Part shown: one piece after another, positions 46,265 through 57,473 of the stretch
How positions within the stretch are numbered: position 1 is the first letter of the stretch
Layout of the letters: each line of letters opens with the position of its first letter
DNA from: Endocalyx cinctus
Taxonomy: Eukaryota; Ascomycota; Sordariomycetes; Amphisphaeriales; Apiosporaceae
NCBI GenBank assembly: GCA_001600455.1
Contig: BCKC01000002.1
Span: 2,060,171-2,124,170 of the forward strand
Length of the DNA: 64,000 nucleotides
Direction of reading: 5' to 3'
Program-made: the position numbers and the translations under genes
The notes under the pieces: model-generated
Told to the model about the DNA's origin: nothing
What the model saw: only the letters and a program-made list of their open reading frames with translations
Databases searched by the model: none

Positions 46265-46525
46265 AACAGTACTTGTAAATTAAATATTACACCTAAGAGA
46301 CATTTCTAAATTTTCTACATGCTCTATGTTTTATGTGATCAAATGAATGCGCTGTCGTAAGCTTGCAATTCGGCCGGGGCGTCTCATGGTCATGTGATAT
46401 GATAGTTCCACCCCCAAAATCGTTCGATGATGAGAGCTTTTCATCTTAATTAGCAACAAAATAGCGTTCGCATATTTTAAAAAAGATTTTATACATTCAA
46501 AGCGTATTCAAGTATTCTTTCCAAT

Positions 46526-47650
46526 ATGTTCGCGTATGTAGTAGGGGTAATCGCGTTTGTCCTTGTCTTCTTCAATCCGATTGCCCAATACTTGGGGCTA
46601 TCGTCACCTGGAGCAGCTTCTCACTCTCGGCAGGCCCGGCCGCAAATCGACGAGTCACTGCTCGCGATTGATGCGGCCAACGAGACGGCTCCTACTTGTA
46701 ACCCAGATCAATATTCCGTACATATATTATCAAAGGCCCCTTTGGTCATATATATAGAAAATTTCTTGTCTGCTACGGAAATAGAACATATTTTAGACAT
46801 TAGGTGAGTTACTCAAGCTCGCACTTGTCTATGCATTGCTCTATTACACGTACCCATTTATTATTATTTTTTTTTAAAAAAAGAGAAAAAACAATGATGA
46901 GACACTCTACCTTATTTTTATAGTTTTTAGATCATATATCTCTTCTTTATTCTATAAGGCGTTCTCTAAGTAGAGGAATGTTACGTATACTTTTATGACC
47001 CACAGCTCGCTCATCCCATGAACAAAAATAGCCAACCGATTTTCGAGCCCTCGACCATCAGCAACGACGGCAGCTCGACGGTACACGACACGACCATCCG
47101 CGATTCAGAAGTAGCGGTAATCCCGCGGACGGACGAGGTTCGATGCATCGAGAGGCGCGCCACGGCCTTCCAAGGCTGGCGCGACGAGCTCTGGATCGAG
47201 CGCCTGCGGACGCAGAGGTACGGGCCCGACCAGCACTACCTGCACCACTTCGACTGGACCTCGGGCGCCCGGGGGTGGGGTCGGGTCAGCAGCATGATGG
47301 CCTGGGTGCGGGCGGACGCGGTCGAGGGCGGCGGGACGGAGTTCCCGTTCCTGTTCAGGAACGCGCCCGACGATCCTTGGTGTCGGTGGGTCGAGTGCGT
47401 CGATGACGACGATGACGAAAACGAGAAGGAGAAGGAGGAGGAGAAGGGGGGTGAGAATGAGGCCAAGGGCGACGAAAGTAGAAAGATGGGGGTCACGTTC
47501 AAACCCGTGGCCGGAAACGCCGTCTTCTGGGAGAACTTTCTTCCCGACGGATCGGGTAGGGGCTACCAGGAGAGCTGGCACGCCGGGCTGCCCGTAAAGA
47601 AAGGTGTTAAGGTTGGCTTAAATATCTGGAGTTGGGGTCGGTTGAGCTAA
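46526..47650 (+). CDS. Prolyl 4-hydroxylase-like 2OG-Fe(II) dioxygenase
   Basis: Two exons, 46526-46803 and 47032-47650, encode 298 residues. The acceptor at 47030-47031 is chosen because it alone keeps phase and joins HILDI to SQPIFEPSTIS. The N-terminus is a membrane anchor (YVVGVIAFVLVFF). Iron ligands are His and Asp in HYLHHFDW and the distal His in ESWHAGLPV; a Lys of KKGVKVGLNIW should bind 2-oxoglutarate. The GGGTEFPF strand is present. The family hydroxylates proline in peptides; an ER or secretory substrate is inferred from the anchor. Odd points are a 228-nt intron, long for this region, and an acidic insert (DDDDDENEKEKEEEKGG) between TEFP and the distal His. A 261-bp gap separates it from pbn1. 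Confidence 0.88.
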
Positions 47651-49659
47651 AGTGAGGCGAGGCACGTTTGTCCATACATAGACGTTGCATGTTACATTAC
47701 CTATACCTATATTCTCTCAAGTTATTGCCGATCATGCGAGGTTAGAAGATCTAGATCATGCATATACTATAGAATTCTCGATCGTTGCAACACGGTACAT
47801 AATTGTTGTAATCTATACGTATGTATACTTTGCATCTGGGCACGATTGAACCCTTGAAATAGATTCTTCTACATTGTACATTTTTATAATTGTATTTCCC
47901 ATGTTATTGATAGCGTAGATAAATTATACCTAGTATTTATTGTATATAACTGCTAGGTATACATATGCACTCGCACAAAGAAGGAAGTAGTATACTTGAA
48001 TTTTTCGCTGAAATCAAAACCCTCACTTTGAGCACCTTGGCAGTTACCTAGTACTTATAGATTTACCAGGCAGCTAAACTACATTTGCTTAATTGTCCTT
48101 GCTCAGCGGTACTTAATAGGTACATATAGTACTTACCTAGGTACTTCTTACCAGTACGCCGGTCTATCTCTACCTGAGGTACGTAAGTACTTAGATACAG
48201 TTGACGTCATTAAAAAAAAGTATTTGTCTTGACCTTTTTCACTCACGGATATCGGGAAAAGTTATTCTTGTTTGAATTTGGGGAATCTGGCAAATCAGGA
48301 AGAGCTTCTCAAGATGTGAGGAGAAGTTGATTAACTCTAGCCTATAATTCTTTCAGGGGTGTACTAAGCTTCTCAACTCACTATTGGAACATTTGAAAAA
48401 TTCTGCGACCAATTAAACCTTTAACAGCACCCACACACCTTCTGCAACTCTTTTACAATTCCAGGTGTTACAGCAGCATTAGTGGATATACCCTCTGTCG
48501 ACATTACTTATATGTATTGTAACACTATCCTGACGGCTGACGATATCCCTAAAGGAAACCCGAGGAAAAAGAAAAAGAAGAAAGGAAGAAAAAAAAAGAG
48601 ATAAGGTCATCCCACCATTTTTTTTAAAAAAAAATGTATCACCCATGGATCCATGGATCAGTCAGGTCACGTTTTGATTTCCGTTTTTATTTTCTATTTT
48701 TTTCGAGACAAGATAGACAAGCCTATAATTGTATTATCTACCTATATGTAGGTACTCAAGTATGGAGTAAAAGTAAAAGACTTCAATACTTACTACTATT
48801 ACAACATGGCCGATATCCGGCTTCGAGTAGGAGAATTCATTCCTTAATCCTCGTAATCCATGCCATATCTAACCCCCCCAATCTCCTCATTCTAAGCCTA
48901 ACCCCATTCTTTCACGTAAATATTTATAAATTATTTCCAATTATGCTTTCCGCGGACACAACACTACTTAGTACTCGAAGGTACATAGATTCCATCTTGT
49001 TTACCGTCCCTCTACCTTCCAAGAACCCTGTTCTAGTAGCCACCAATGAAGTCACGAACTCCATACAACCTCTTTGTACCTTGAACGCTCATTAGTTAGG
49101 GTACCTACCTTATCGGGATACCTGATCCTCTTAACGGGTGCCTCTTCGGCTAGAAAAAGTAACATCCAAATGGCGTAGATTCAGAGTTTGTTTGTATAGA
49201 ATCTATAGCGCCCGGCTACTGTATATATACAAATCAACTAAGTACCTAGGTATACTTACGGTGGTTCCTGACGGGGTTTATACCTACATCTTCACATGGT
49301 ATCACAGTCCGCGTTAGCACTATGTGGGTGGTGGTGGCAGAAACACACGAATGAAAATTTAGGTTTGCAATATAAAACCCGCCATTACGCCTCGTTCGTA
49401 AGGCAGTTTCGATCGGGTTTCTCTCTCTCTCTCTCTCTTTTATATCTTTCTGGACAATTCGTTCTACTCTCTTCTTTCGAGATTGTCCATATTATTTCCC
49501 CATCAATATTCACTTGGTAAATGCGACTTCGGTATCTTTGTCTCAATGATCTCGCCTATCAACTATTTCTTACGAGGTGCACTATAAGTGACGAGCTACG
49601 CTATAGCCCTGGTCCAATCATTTGATACCAATTATTAAAAAAGAAATACCTTACACATT
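47651..49659. other. Intergenic region, AT-rich, with palindromic words
   Basis: No gene is supported. From 48.04 to 48.2 kb there are repeated TACCTAGGTAC, AAGTACTTAG and GTACTTAC words. A 153-codon open frame at 48634-49095 is compositionally unlike the neighbouring genes. A (TC)n run lies near 49421-49438. The right end should contain the promoter of the sulfotransferase-like gene. Confidence 0.45.
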
Positions 49660-50141
49660 ATGTCTAACAAGCCGGTCTTCGTGGTCACGCACCCCCGTGC
49701 ATGCTCCACTGCCTTCGAAAGAGTACGTTGAACCAAATACTATGTATATTGGTCGACACCCGTAACGAATCAAGCTAATTTAGCCCGCTTATGGCTCTTA
49801 CAGGTCTTCATGACTCGACGGGACACCCTGCAGTGCGCCCACGAGCCGTTCGGCGATTCTTTCTACTACGGCCCGGAAAGGCTGAGCGAAAGATATGAAG
49901 CCGATAAAGCGGCGAGAGAGAAGAGTGGCTTCTCTCGGACCACGTATCAAGATGTCTTTGATCGACTTGACCAAGATGCCAGCGAGGTTCGACTTGTCCT
50001 TCCTTCCTGAGGCTCTTTTTAGTAGTCCCTTCGAGTGCCCATAGCCTCGAAGTATCGTTGTTATCACTGCCCGTCTTACTTTATTCACCTGTCAAAAAGT
50101 CTGTTCCTTCGCAAGTGCGAATAGTCCACTCGAATCCTTTG

Positions 50142-50187
<46 letters not shown>

Positions 50188-51482
50188 GCGAGATAAAGGT
50201 AAGAAACGAATTTGGTCGGAAAACTCTATCGATCATTAATTCATCACATACCGATTGGAAACTTCTTCAAGTTCACCTCAACGTTCATCAGAAAACAGAT
50301 AAGCGTAGGCGTCGTGACGAAAGATGGAGCTATGGATAGTTATGAATAAATCACATCCGCGGCAGAGACTCATAAACTCTTATGCCCATCCCGTTACCCT
50401 TCATGCAAGTTTTCTTACCGCACCGGATGTTTTATGCTTTCTATCCAAACATTGCCGACTCATAGCACAATACTGCGGTTCAGCCTAGAAATAGACTGAT
50501 TTGCTCACTAAATTTAACAGGGCAAGCGTGTTTTCATTAAAGACATGGCTTACTACCTGGTTCCCCCTAATGGAAAGTCGCCAACGATCGCTCGGTCGCT
50601 ACCCCAGGCAACCACCGGCGGAGTCACCAACGGCGAGAAAAACGCCAATGGAACTTCTCACGTGAATGAAAACCACGCTAATGGAGAGGTTATCGAGCCC
50701 GGTAATCCCACGGTCGTACCCCTGGATCGCTTGAAGAAGTTTAACTGGACCTTCCTCATTCGACATCCCAGACGCGCCATCCCGTCGTTTTACCGATGCT
50801 GCGTGCCCCCCTTGGACGACGTCACGGGCTTTCACGACTTCATGTCGAACGAGGCCGGATACGTCGAATTGCGTAGGCTCTTCGACTATCTGCGAGAGCA
50901 GAAGGTCGTCGGACCGCACATGGCCGGGGAGAGCAACGGGACTGTGATACAGGATGAGATGAAGATCACCGTGATCGACGCCGACGATTTGCTTGATTAC
51001 CCCGAAGACGTCGTCCGTGCCTTCTGCTCCGAGACCGGCATCGAGTTCACCCCCGACATGCTAAAGTGGGAGGACCCAGAGAACCAGAAATACGTCGCAG
51101 ACGCGTTCGCCAAATGGATCGGCTTTCATAATGATGCTATCAACAGTACTTGTCTTTCCGCCAGAACTCATCGTGGTGTAAGTTTTTTTTTTCCCTCTCA
51201 TACTCCTTTGTGTTCCAATAAATCTCGAGAATCAAATTTATCTAGTGTCACATTTATTGCTCGTTTTTCTTCCTCCCCAATGCCGACTCAAAGTGAATCT
51301 TGCCTCTAACGTCGATGTGAACCTGTATATAGAAACCCGTAACTGAAGAATCCGAAGATGAGGAGTGGAGAAAGAAGTACGGCGAGGAAGGTCAAAAAAT
51401 CATCAGGGCTTGCGTGGATGAGAATATTCCGCATTACGAGTACCTGAAGTCCTTCGCTATCAAGTTTCCTCGCGACTCTTAA
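49660..51482 (+). CDS. Sulfotransferase-family P-loop protein
   Basis: Four exons, 49660-49722, 49804-49986, 50521-51177 and 51333-51482, give 350 residues with all junctions in phase 0. The N-terminus VFVVTHPRACSTAFERVFM matches the 5' PAPS-binding loop (PRSxST-like), and FLIRHPRRAIPSFYRCC is the 3'-phosphate loop of sulfotransferases. GKRVFIKDMAYYLVPP lies between them. A Gly/Asn-rich segment near residues 110-135 looks like a loop insert. Fungal members are annotated as sulfotransferase-like, with no acceptor known. Intron 2 is 534 nt and carries a 44-nt A tract; its donor (GTTCGA) is weak, but family continuity (DASE to GKRVFIKD) supports it. The last exon ends in AIKFPRDS. Confidence 0.85.
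50142..50185 (+). repeat. Poly(A) tract of 44 bases inside an intron
   Basis: An uninterrupted run of A inside intron 2 of the sulfotransferase-like gene. Its true length is uncertain, because homopolymers this long are often miscounted in assemblies. No flanking duplication was recognised. Confidence 0.85.
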
Positions 51483-51878
51483 GATCCATCTACCCATTGT
51501 TCTCTTTGATGGTTTTCGTGAGCGCTTGCGGGATTAGTACATAGCGAAATGAGTAACAGGATGATAATATCAATTATTGTAGCTTAATCGTCATACTTAA
51601 TAAAAGTGAACATTGCCTAATTTTTTTTTTCTTCCCTGCATAATGTTCACTTGGTGGGCTTTCGATATATGATACATATCTAATTAGTACAATGCAATTA
51701 CAAGTACATGATTTTTGGTCTTTTTTTTATATACTCCTTGCTCCGTATCTCCCTACATCGTCGAAGTCATATATGTATGTGTTATGTCTATTAGAAGGTG
51801 GAGAGACAACCGCGCGCCCATCATATCAGCTTAGGCGCGAGAATAACCGAGCAAAATCAACTCTAAATCAACCCAACC
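51483..51878. other. Convergent intergenic gap
   Basis: This short gap lies between the 3' ends of the sulfotransferase-like gene and of the mL67 gene. It contains T tracts near 51622 and 51721 and no coding signal. Confidence 0.5.
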
Positions 51879-53268
51879 TTAAGCCGTTGTTGCTATTTCA
51901 GTATGATCCGAACCCGGCGGTACCGGTATCGTATTCACCGGTTTGTTGCGCACCTCGCGATTCCTAAGCTTCACCAATTCGGCCTGAACGCTTGTCCTTT
52001 CCGGCTCTTCTCCCTCCTCCTCCTCCTCTTCGTATTCCAGTCCTTCTTCCTCTTCCTTCATAACATCGGCGATCTCCTTCTCCAGCTCGCCGATGACGCG
52101 GTCTTCCCGCTCGTCCTCCGTCTCGCCCGGCCGCGCCGCGGCTGCGTCGTCGCCTTTGCCTCCCGACTCGGCCTTCTTCCTCTCCAGCTGCCGCGTCCGC
52201 CGGGCGTGCTCGATGACCTTCCCGAGCTCCCGCCGGGCGATCTCGCGCCGCTCGGCGTTGGTCTGGGCGGCGGCCATGCCGACGAACTCGGCGACCCGCT
52301 GGTCGAACTCGCCGTGGAGGGCTTCGTGCGTCACGTTGGCGGACCACTCGGCGGCGTGGTGCCTCTCGGCCTCGTCGGCCCAGTAGACGGTCGCCCGGAC
52401 GAGATTGAGGGGTTCGTCGCGGCCCGCGACCTCGACGGTTTGAGAGTGGTCGGCGGCGATCTCGCCCTCGGCCGCGGCCGTGATCATCTTGTTCCCTTTA
52501 CCGAGGCCGGCCAGGACGGCGGCGACGTCGGCGATGACGTTGGCCTTCTGGTCGTTGAGGCGGCGGCCGCGGTCTTGCTTGCTGAGGAGGCGCCTGCTCG
52601 TGACCTCGCGCGAGGGCTTGCCCGTCGCCGGGTCCGTCTCCCACGCGCGCACGCGCTCGTACAGGCCCTCGTCGTCCCACGCGTACTCGTGCAGCTTCTT
52701 GCACTCCGTCAGCCGCTGGTACACGCTCCGTCCGACCTCGCCGAGCCCCGGGGGGAATTGTATCTTGAGGAGGGTCCGCCAGTAGTCGCGCCGGATCTTG
52801 GACGGCTTCAGCTTCTTGCCGTTGAAGGGGATTTGTTGGAGAGCTTTATTCGCCTGTTTTATTGTCGGAAAAGAAGAAGAGAGAGACGTTAGAATAAAGC
52901 GCATTTCTTTTTTGGGATTGGAAGTTTTTTTTTTTTTTTGTGTATGTATCAACGCATTGGAAACGCCCATTTTTTTTGTCCCTCTTTAATTATTCTTCCC
53001 CCCCTCCTCTTAGATGATGCCGGTTGCGTGTCTAGGGTGTCAACCCGTGCAATGGATTGGCTTTGCGTACCTTTAAAACTGGCTTGTGAGAATATGTGGT
53101 CAACCCCGTGAGGAAGTGGTTAAATACGTAGATCTCCTCGCCATGGCCTTCCGGGAAGGGAAAAGAATATTTGTTCTTCTTGCTCGAGGCGAACCTTATA
53201 CTCGTCCTCGATACGCCAATTGACAGCCTTTGGAATTCGGCCGTCAATGGACTTATTCGTAAAGCCAT
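51879..53268 (-). CDS. mhr1: Mitochondrial large ribosomal subunit protein mL67 (Mhr1)
   Basis: Two exons on the minus strand, 53268-53071 and 52853-51879, encode 390 residues. The N-terminus is basic and Ser-rich (MALRISPLTAEFQRLS...RFASSKKNKY), as for mitochondrial import. Then EGHGEEIYVFNHF leads across the intron into ANKALQQIPFNGKKLKPSKI and RRDYWRTLLKIQFPPGLGEV, the conserved core of mL67. The rest is charged, with a long acidic region near the end. In yeast the orthologue Mhr1 is a mitoribosomal protein also tied to mitochondrial DNA recombination; in Neurospora it is a mitoribosomal protein. The 217-nt intron has a TTCTAAC branch point. The last exon is strongly GC-rich from about 52.08 to 52.76 kb and shows long spurious antisense frames. 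Confidence 0.9.
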
Positions 53269-54271
53269 CGTTATAAATGTGAGTTGCGTACGTAGATATA
53301 TATATGTATATATATCTGCTGTTGTCGCGGCTGGTCGATTGAAGACTAGCAGCAGCAACAGCAATATCGACAGCTAGAATAATTTTTGATTAATCCACTG
53401 CCTCTCTACTTGCTTGCTTCGGCTCATTAAAATTCCACCATTTTTTACACTAAAAAAGAAATGCAGTTATCCAATTCAGAAAATTAGTGAACAGGGAAGT
53501 ATAAGAGACAGTTTATAGACTGTATTAAGTACTGTAAATCGGAATCGGTAAAATATACTTTCCGATACGTCCACTAATTCTACCTAATTGAGACAAAACT
53601 CGAGAATATTTAGTTACCTAGGTATTTCAATATCTGCTTATATAATACAGAAGCTCTACTACCAAAAAACCCCACCACCCCACCATTTTGCCATGCTTAC
53701 ATACTTGCTGTATATAGCGTAGTACAGGTGTGCCATCTGCCTATACGCACTGCAACGGTGTCATAGGACCCACTAAAATACCTGTCTCAAATGGAAGCTT
53801 CCCCAAGTACCTAGAACTTAGTCGAAGCTTCGTGGCATTCTATGATGTATTCTAGTTATATCTGGGATTACCTGGGAACCTCCAGATTTATCTTGAATGG
53901 TCAGGTAGAAACTTGAGTTGATACTCTCGTCTTCTCTCTTCTTCCGAATCCCCACTACCTGTTGAAGATAAATCGAGACAAAGTTTCACAACTTCTTCTT
54001 TTCTTCTTCCTTTCTTTTTAATTCATCAGAATAATTTAAATAATCAAAAATCAAGTCTCGAAAGAAGACTCACACAAAAAACTACGATTATTACACGATA
54101 CCCCACCACAACTGTGAAGCAACCCATTTTCAGGCTTCAGTTGAAACACGAACACAAAGAAAACATACGATACTCCTAATTATATTAAAATCCCCTTATT
54201 TCACTTTGTATTCAGTTGAATTCTTTCCATTTCATTTTTCTACTCATACAAACCATATACTCTAATCCACC
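53269..54271. promoter_or_regulatory. Promoter region of Hsp98/Hsp104 and mL67 genes
   Basis: This 1-kb gap separates divergent genes. It contains two GAAGCTTC palindromes (53794-53801 and 53824-53831), listed separately, a pyrimidine-rich stretch near 53926-54020, and AT-rich DNA before the hsp98 start. No coding signal was seen. Confidence 0.5.
53794..53831. promoter_or_regulatory. Two heat-shock-element-like GAAGCTTC palindromes
   Basis: GAAGCTTC occurs at 53794-53801 and again at 53824-53831, start to start 30 bp. Each has the GAAnnTTC arrangement that heat-shock factor recognises. They lie 440-480 bp upstream of the Hsp98 start codon. Function is inferred from family knowledge, since Hsp104 genes are heat-induced. 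A canonical element has three or more units; only two perfect units are visible at each site. Confidence 0.5.
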
Positions 54272-57046
54272 ATGAATTCACGCATGGAATTTACAGACCG
54301 GGGCAAAAAGGCCCTGGAAGATGCTATGGCATTAGCCGAACAATATGCTCACTCGCAATTATTACCCGTTCACTTAGCAGTTTCTCTCTTAGACCCTCCT
54401 CCGGATCAGTCCAAAGATCAACAGAATGGCCCTCAACCCGGTCCCAGCCTCTTCCGTCAAGTAGTTGAGAGAGCGCACGGTGATCCTCAGCTATTTGACA
54501 GAGCCCTCAAGAAGATGCTGGTCCGTCTTCCGAGTCAAGACCCCCCTCCCGAGAATGTCTCCATGGCACCGAGCTTCAGTACCGTTCTCCGAAAAGCTCA
54601 GGAGATGCAAAAGACTCAGAAGGATTCGTACATAGCCGTCGATCACCTTATCAACGCATTAGCTGACGATAACACCATCGCGACAGCTCTGAAAGATGCA
54701 AACATTCCTAAAGCAAAACTGGTGCAGGACGCCATTCAAACTATCCGAGGTACTAAGAGAGTTGACTCGAAAACAGCCGACACAGAAGAGGAGCACGAGA
54801 ATCTAGCCAAGTTCACCATCGATATGACCGCCATGGCGAGAGAAGGCAAGATCGATCCCGTCATTGGTAGAGAGGAGGAAATTAGAAGAGTCATTCGAAT
54901 CCTATCTAGACGAACCAAGAACAACCCCGTCCTCATCGGTGAACCTGGTGTCGGTAAGACAACTGTTGTTGAAGGTTTAGCTCAACGAATCGTCAACGCC
55001 GATGTCCCCGACAATCTCGCTGCTTGTAAGCTACTTTCCCTCGATGTCGGAGCTTTAGTGGCCGGAAGCAAATACCGGGGTGAATTTGAGGAAAGAATGA
55101 AGGGAGTGTTGAAGGAGATCTCGGAATCTAAGGAAATGATCGTCCTCTTCGTCGATGAAATCCACTTGTTGATGGGTGCTGGTGCTTCCGGCGAGGGCGG
55201 TATGGACGCCGCCAATCTCCTGAAACCCATGTTAGCCCGTGGTCAGCTACACTGTATTGGTGCAACGACCCTTGCCGAGTACAGAAAATACATCGAGAAG
55301 GATGCCGCTTTCGAACGACGATTCCAGCAAGTCATCGTCAAGGAACCGTCCATTCCCGAGACAATTTCAATCCTGCGAGGTCTTAAAGAAAAATACGAGG
55401 TTCACCACGGTGTGAACATCGCCGATAGCGCTATCGTGTCAGCTGCGAACCTCGCAGGACGATACCTCACTTCTCGGCGCTTACCAGACTCCGCAGTCGA
55501 TCTCATCGATGAAGCCGCTGCAGCTGTCAGAGTTGCCCGAGAATCGCAACCCGAGATTATCGATTCTCTGGAACGTAAACTGCGACAGCTCAAGATTGAA
55601 ATCCACGCACTTTCACGCGAGAAGGACGATGCTTCCAAGGTTCGCCTCCAGCAAGCAAAACAAGATGCGGAAAATGTCGAGGAGGAGCTGAGACCCCTCC
55701 GCGAAAAATACGAGAGCGAGAGGAAGCGTGGTAAAGACATTCAGGAAGCCAAGGTCAAGCTTGACCAGCTGAAAGTTAAGATGGAAGATGCCGCCAGAAT
55801 GGGAGACCACGCCCGTGCTGCTGATCTCCAATACTACGCTATTCCCGAACAAGAGCAGGTGATCAAGGAGCTCGAGAAACAGAAGGCTGCGGCCGATGCT
55901 GCCTTGACCGCGTCCGAGATTTCCGGTTCGATGATAACCGACGTGGTTGGACCCGATCAGATCAATGAGATAGTGTCCCGTTGGACGGGTATTCCTGTCA
56001 CGAGACTCAAGACGTCCGAGAAGGATAAGCTCATCAACATGGAGAAGGTTCTCGGTAAACTCGTTGTCGGACAGAAGGAGGCAGTCCAAGCCGTCTCTAA
56101 CTCGATCCGGTTGCAGCGATCTGGTCTAAGCAATCCAAACCAGCCACCCAGCTTCCTGTTCTGTGGTCCTTCCGGAACGGGTAAGACGTTACTTACCAAA
56201 GCGTTAGCCGAGTTCCTCTTCGATGATCCCAAGGCCATGATCAGATTCGACATGTCCGAGTACCAAGAGCGTCATGCGCTGAGCAGAATGATTGGCGCAC
56301 CACCAGGTTATGTTGGTCATGACGCCGGTGGCCAGCTGACCGAGGCTCTTCGCCGGAAGCCTTTCTCGATCTTACTCTTCGATGAAGTTGAGAAGGCGGC
56401 CAAGGAGATCTTGACTGTACTCCTTCAACTGATGGATGACGGTCGTATTACCGATGGCCAAGGTCGTGTCGTTGACGCAAGAAACTGCATCGTGGTCATG
56501 ACCTCGAACTTGGGTGCCGAATACTTGGCTCGACCCACCGGACGTGACGGCAAGATTGACGCTACAACTCGAGATCTCGTTATGACATCGCTGCGAAACT
56601 ACTTCCTTCCCGAATTCCTTAACCGTATCAACTCGATCGTCATCTTCAATAGGCTTACTAAGCGTGAGATCAGGAAGATTGTTGATCTACGGCTTTCCGA
56701 GATCCAGAAACGGCTATCTGACAATGACCGGAACGTTACAATTGACGTATCGGACGAGGCTAAAGACTATCTGGGTAATGCCGGTTACTCGCCAGCCTAC
56801 GGTGCTAGACCGTTGGCCAGACTCATCGAGAAGGAAGTTCTCAACCGCCTTGCTGTCCTTATCCTTCGCGGCGGCGTTAAGGATGGCGAGCATGCCAGAG
56901 TCGAACTTGTGAACAACAAGATCGTCGTTCTTACCAACCACCCCGACAGTGATTTGGGTGAGGACGAAGATGACATGCTTATTGACGAAGAAGATGCAGC
57001 GGAGGAGCTTGTACCTGAGGGTATGGATGAGGACATATACGATTAA
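54272..57046 (+). CDS. hsp98: Hsp98/Hsp104 (ClpB-family) protein disaggregase
   Basis: A 924-residue intronless AAA+ chaperone. It begins with the Clp N-domain ([20 protein letters not shown]), followed by the first ATPase module with Walker [10 protein letters not shown] at residue 223 and Walker B VLFVDEIH. Then come the coiled-coil middle domain rich in K/E/Q (about residues 430-545), and the second module with Walker A GPSGTGKT at residue 632, Walker [11 protein letters not shown] and the pore motif [13 protein letters not shown]. The acidic C-terminus ends in EGMDEDIYD. The hexamer threads aggregated proteins through its pore with Hsp70, mainly in the cytosol and nucleus; the lack of a presequence fits Hsp104 rather than mitochondrial Hsp78. 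The length is normal. Heat-shock-like elements lie upstream. Confidence 0.97.
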   Translation: MNSRMEFTDRGKKALEDAMALAEQYAHSQLLPVHLAVSLLDPPPDQSKDQQNGPQPGPSLFRQVVERAHGDPQLFDRALKKMLVRLPSQDPPPENVSMAPSFSTVLRKAQEMQKTQKDSYIAVDHLINALADDNTIATALKDANIPKAKLVQDAIQTIRGTKRVDSKTADTEEEHENLAKFTIDMTAMAREGKIDPVIGREEEIRRVIRILSRRTKNNPVLIGEPGVGKTTVVEGLAQRIVNADVPDNLAACKLLSLDVGALVAGSKYRGEFEERMKGVLKEISESKEMIVLFVDEIHLLMGAGASGEGGMDAANLLKPMLARGQLHCIGATTLAEYRKYIEKDAAFERRFQQVIVKEPSIPETISILRGLKEKYEVHHGVNIADSAIVSAANLAGRYLTSRRLPDSAVDLIDEAAAAVRVARESQPEIIDSLERKLRQLKIEIHALSREKDDASKVRLQQAKQDAENVEEELRPLREKYESERKRGKDIQEAKVKLDQLKVKMEDAARMGDHARAADLQYYAIPEQEQVIKELEKQKAAADAALTASEISGSMITDVVGPDQINEIVSRWTGIPVTRLKTSEKDKLINMEKVLGKLVVGQKEAVQAVSNSIRLQRSGLSNPNQPPSFLFCGPSGTGKTLLTKALAEFLFDDPKAMIRFDMSEYQERHALSRMIGAPPGYVGHDAGGQLTEALRRKPFSILLFDEVEKAAKEILTVLLQLMDDGRITDGQGRVVDARNCIVVMTSNLGAEYLARPTGRDGKIDATTRDLVMTSLRNYFLPEFLNRINSIVIFNRLTKREIRKIVDLRLSEIQKRLSDNDRNVTIDVSDEAKDYLGNAGYSPAYGARPLARLIEKEVLNRLAVLILRGGVKDGEHARVELVNNKIVVLTNHPDSDLGEDEDDMLIDEEDAAEELVPEGMDEDIYD

Positions 57047-57473
57047 GGAGGTTAAGCGTGCTGTAGGAGAATCGGGGTATGAAGCAATGACTAATGAAGT
57101 CAAATGAAAGCAAACAAAAGTAAATAACACGAAGATTAATTTGTTACTGTTCGTGGACATATTTATTTGCATAATCGGTTTAAGGTATGGAGTTCGGGTT
57201 TTATAGGCTAGCAATTGGCGTTCTTTATTGAGCGGGATAACCTCCTTAAGTATTTAAATAGTTAAAGACTTAATCAAAATCTGTCTAAAGTTATTATTAT
57301 TCGTTTCTTGTTATCCTCTCCGTGTGATTCTCAGTCATATATATATCTAATCTTTAATGACGCTAAGCTAATATCTAGAAGTGTTCAAGTAGGCTGCTAT
57401 TTTACAAGTAATAAACACATGAATAGAGAAGTAATCATTCATATCACATCATCTTATTTAGCTTAAGCTGTAC
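57047..57473. other. Convergent intergenic gap
   Basis: The gap holds the 3' regions of hsp98 and the EBP-like gene. It is AT-rich, with no gene or RNA recognised. Confidence 0.5.

Noticed and set aside
47018..47031. Acceptor CCCACAG upstream of the P4H exon 2
   Set aside because: It shifts phase with respect to exon 1 and reads into a stop; the AATAG at 47031 keeps frame and family continuity.
48634..49095. Plus-strand open frame of 153 codons
   Set aside because: It is rich in L, I, Y and S without a domain or signal peptide, and is set among A/T tracts; a chance frame is more likely.
51903..52892. Long plus-strand open frame of 329 codons
   Set aside because: It is antisense to the GC-rich mL67 exon; the low stop frequency follows from GC-rich codons on the other strand.
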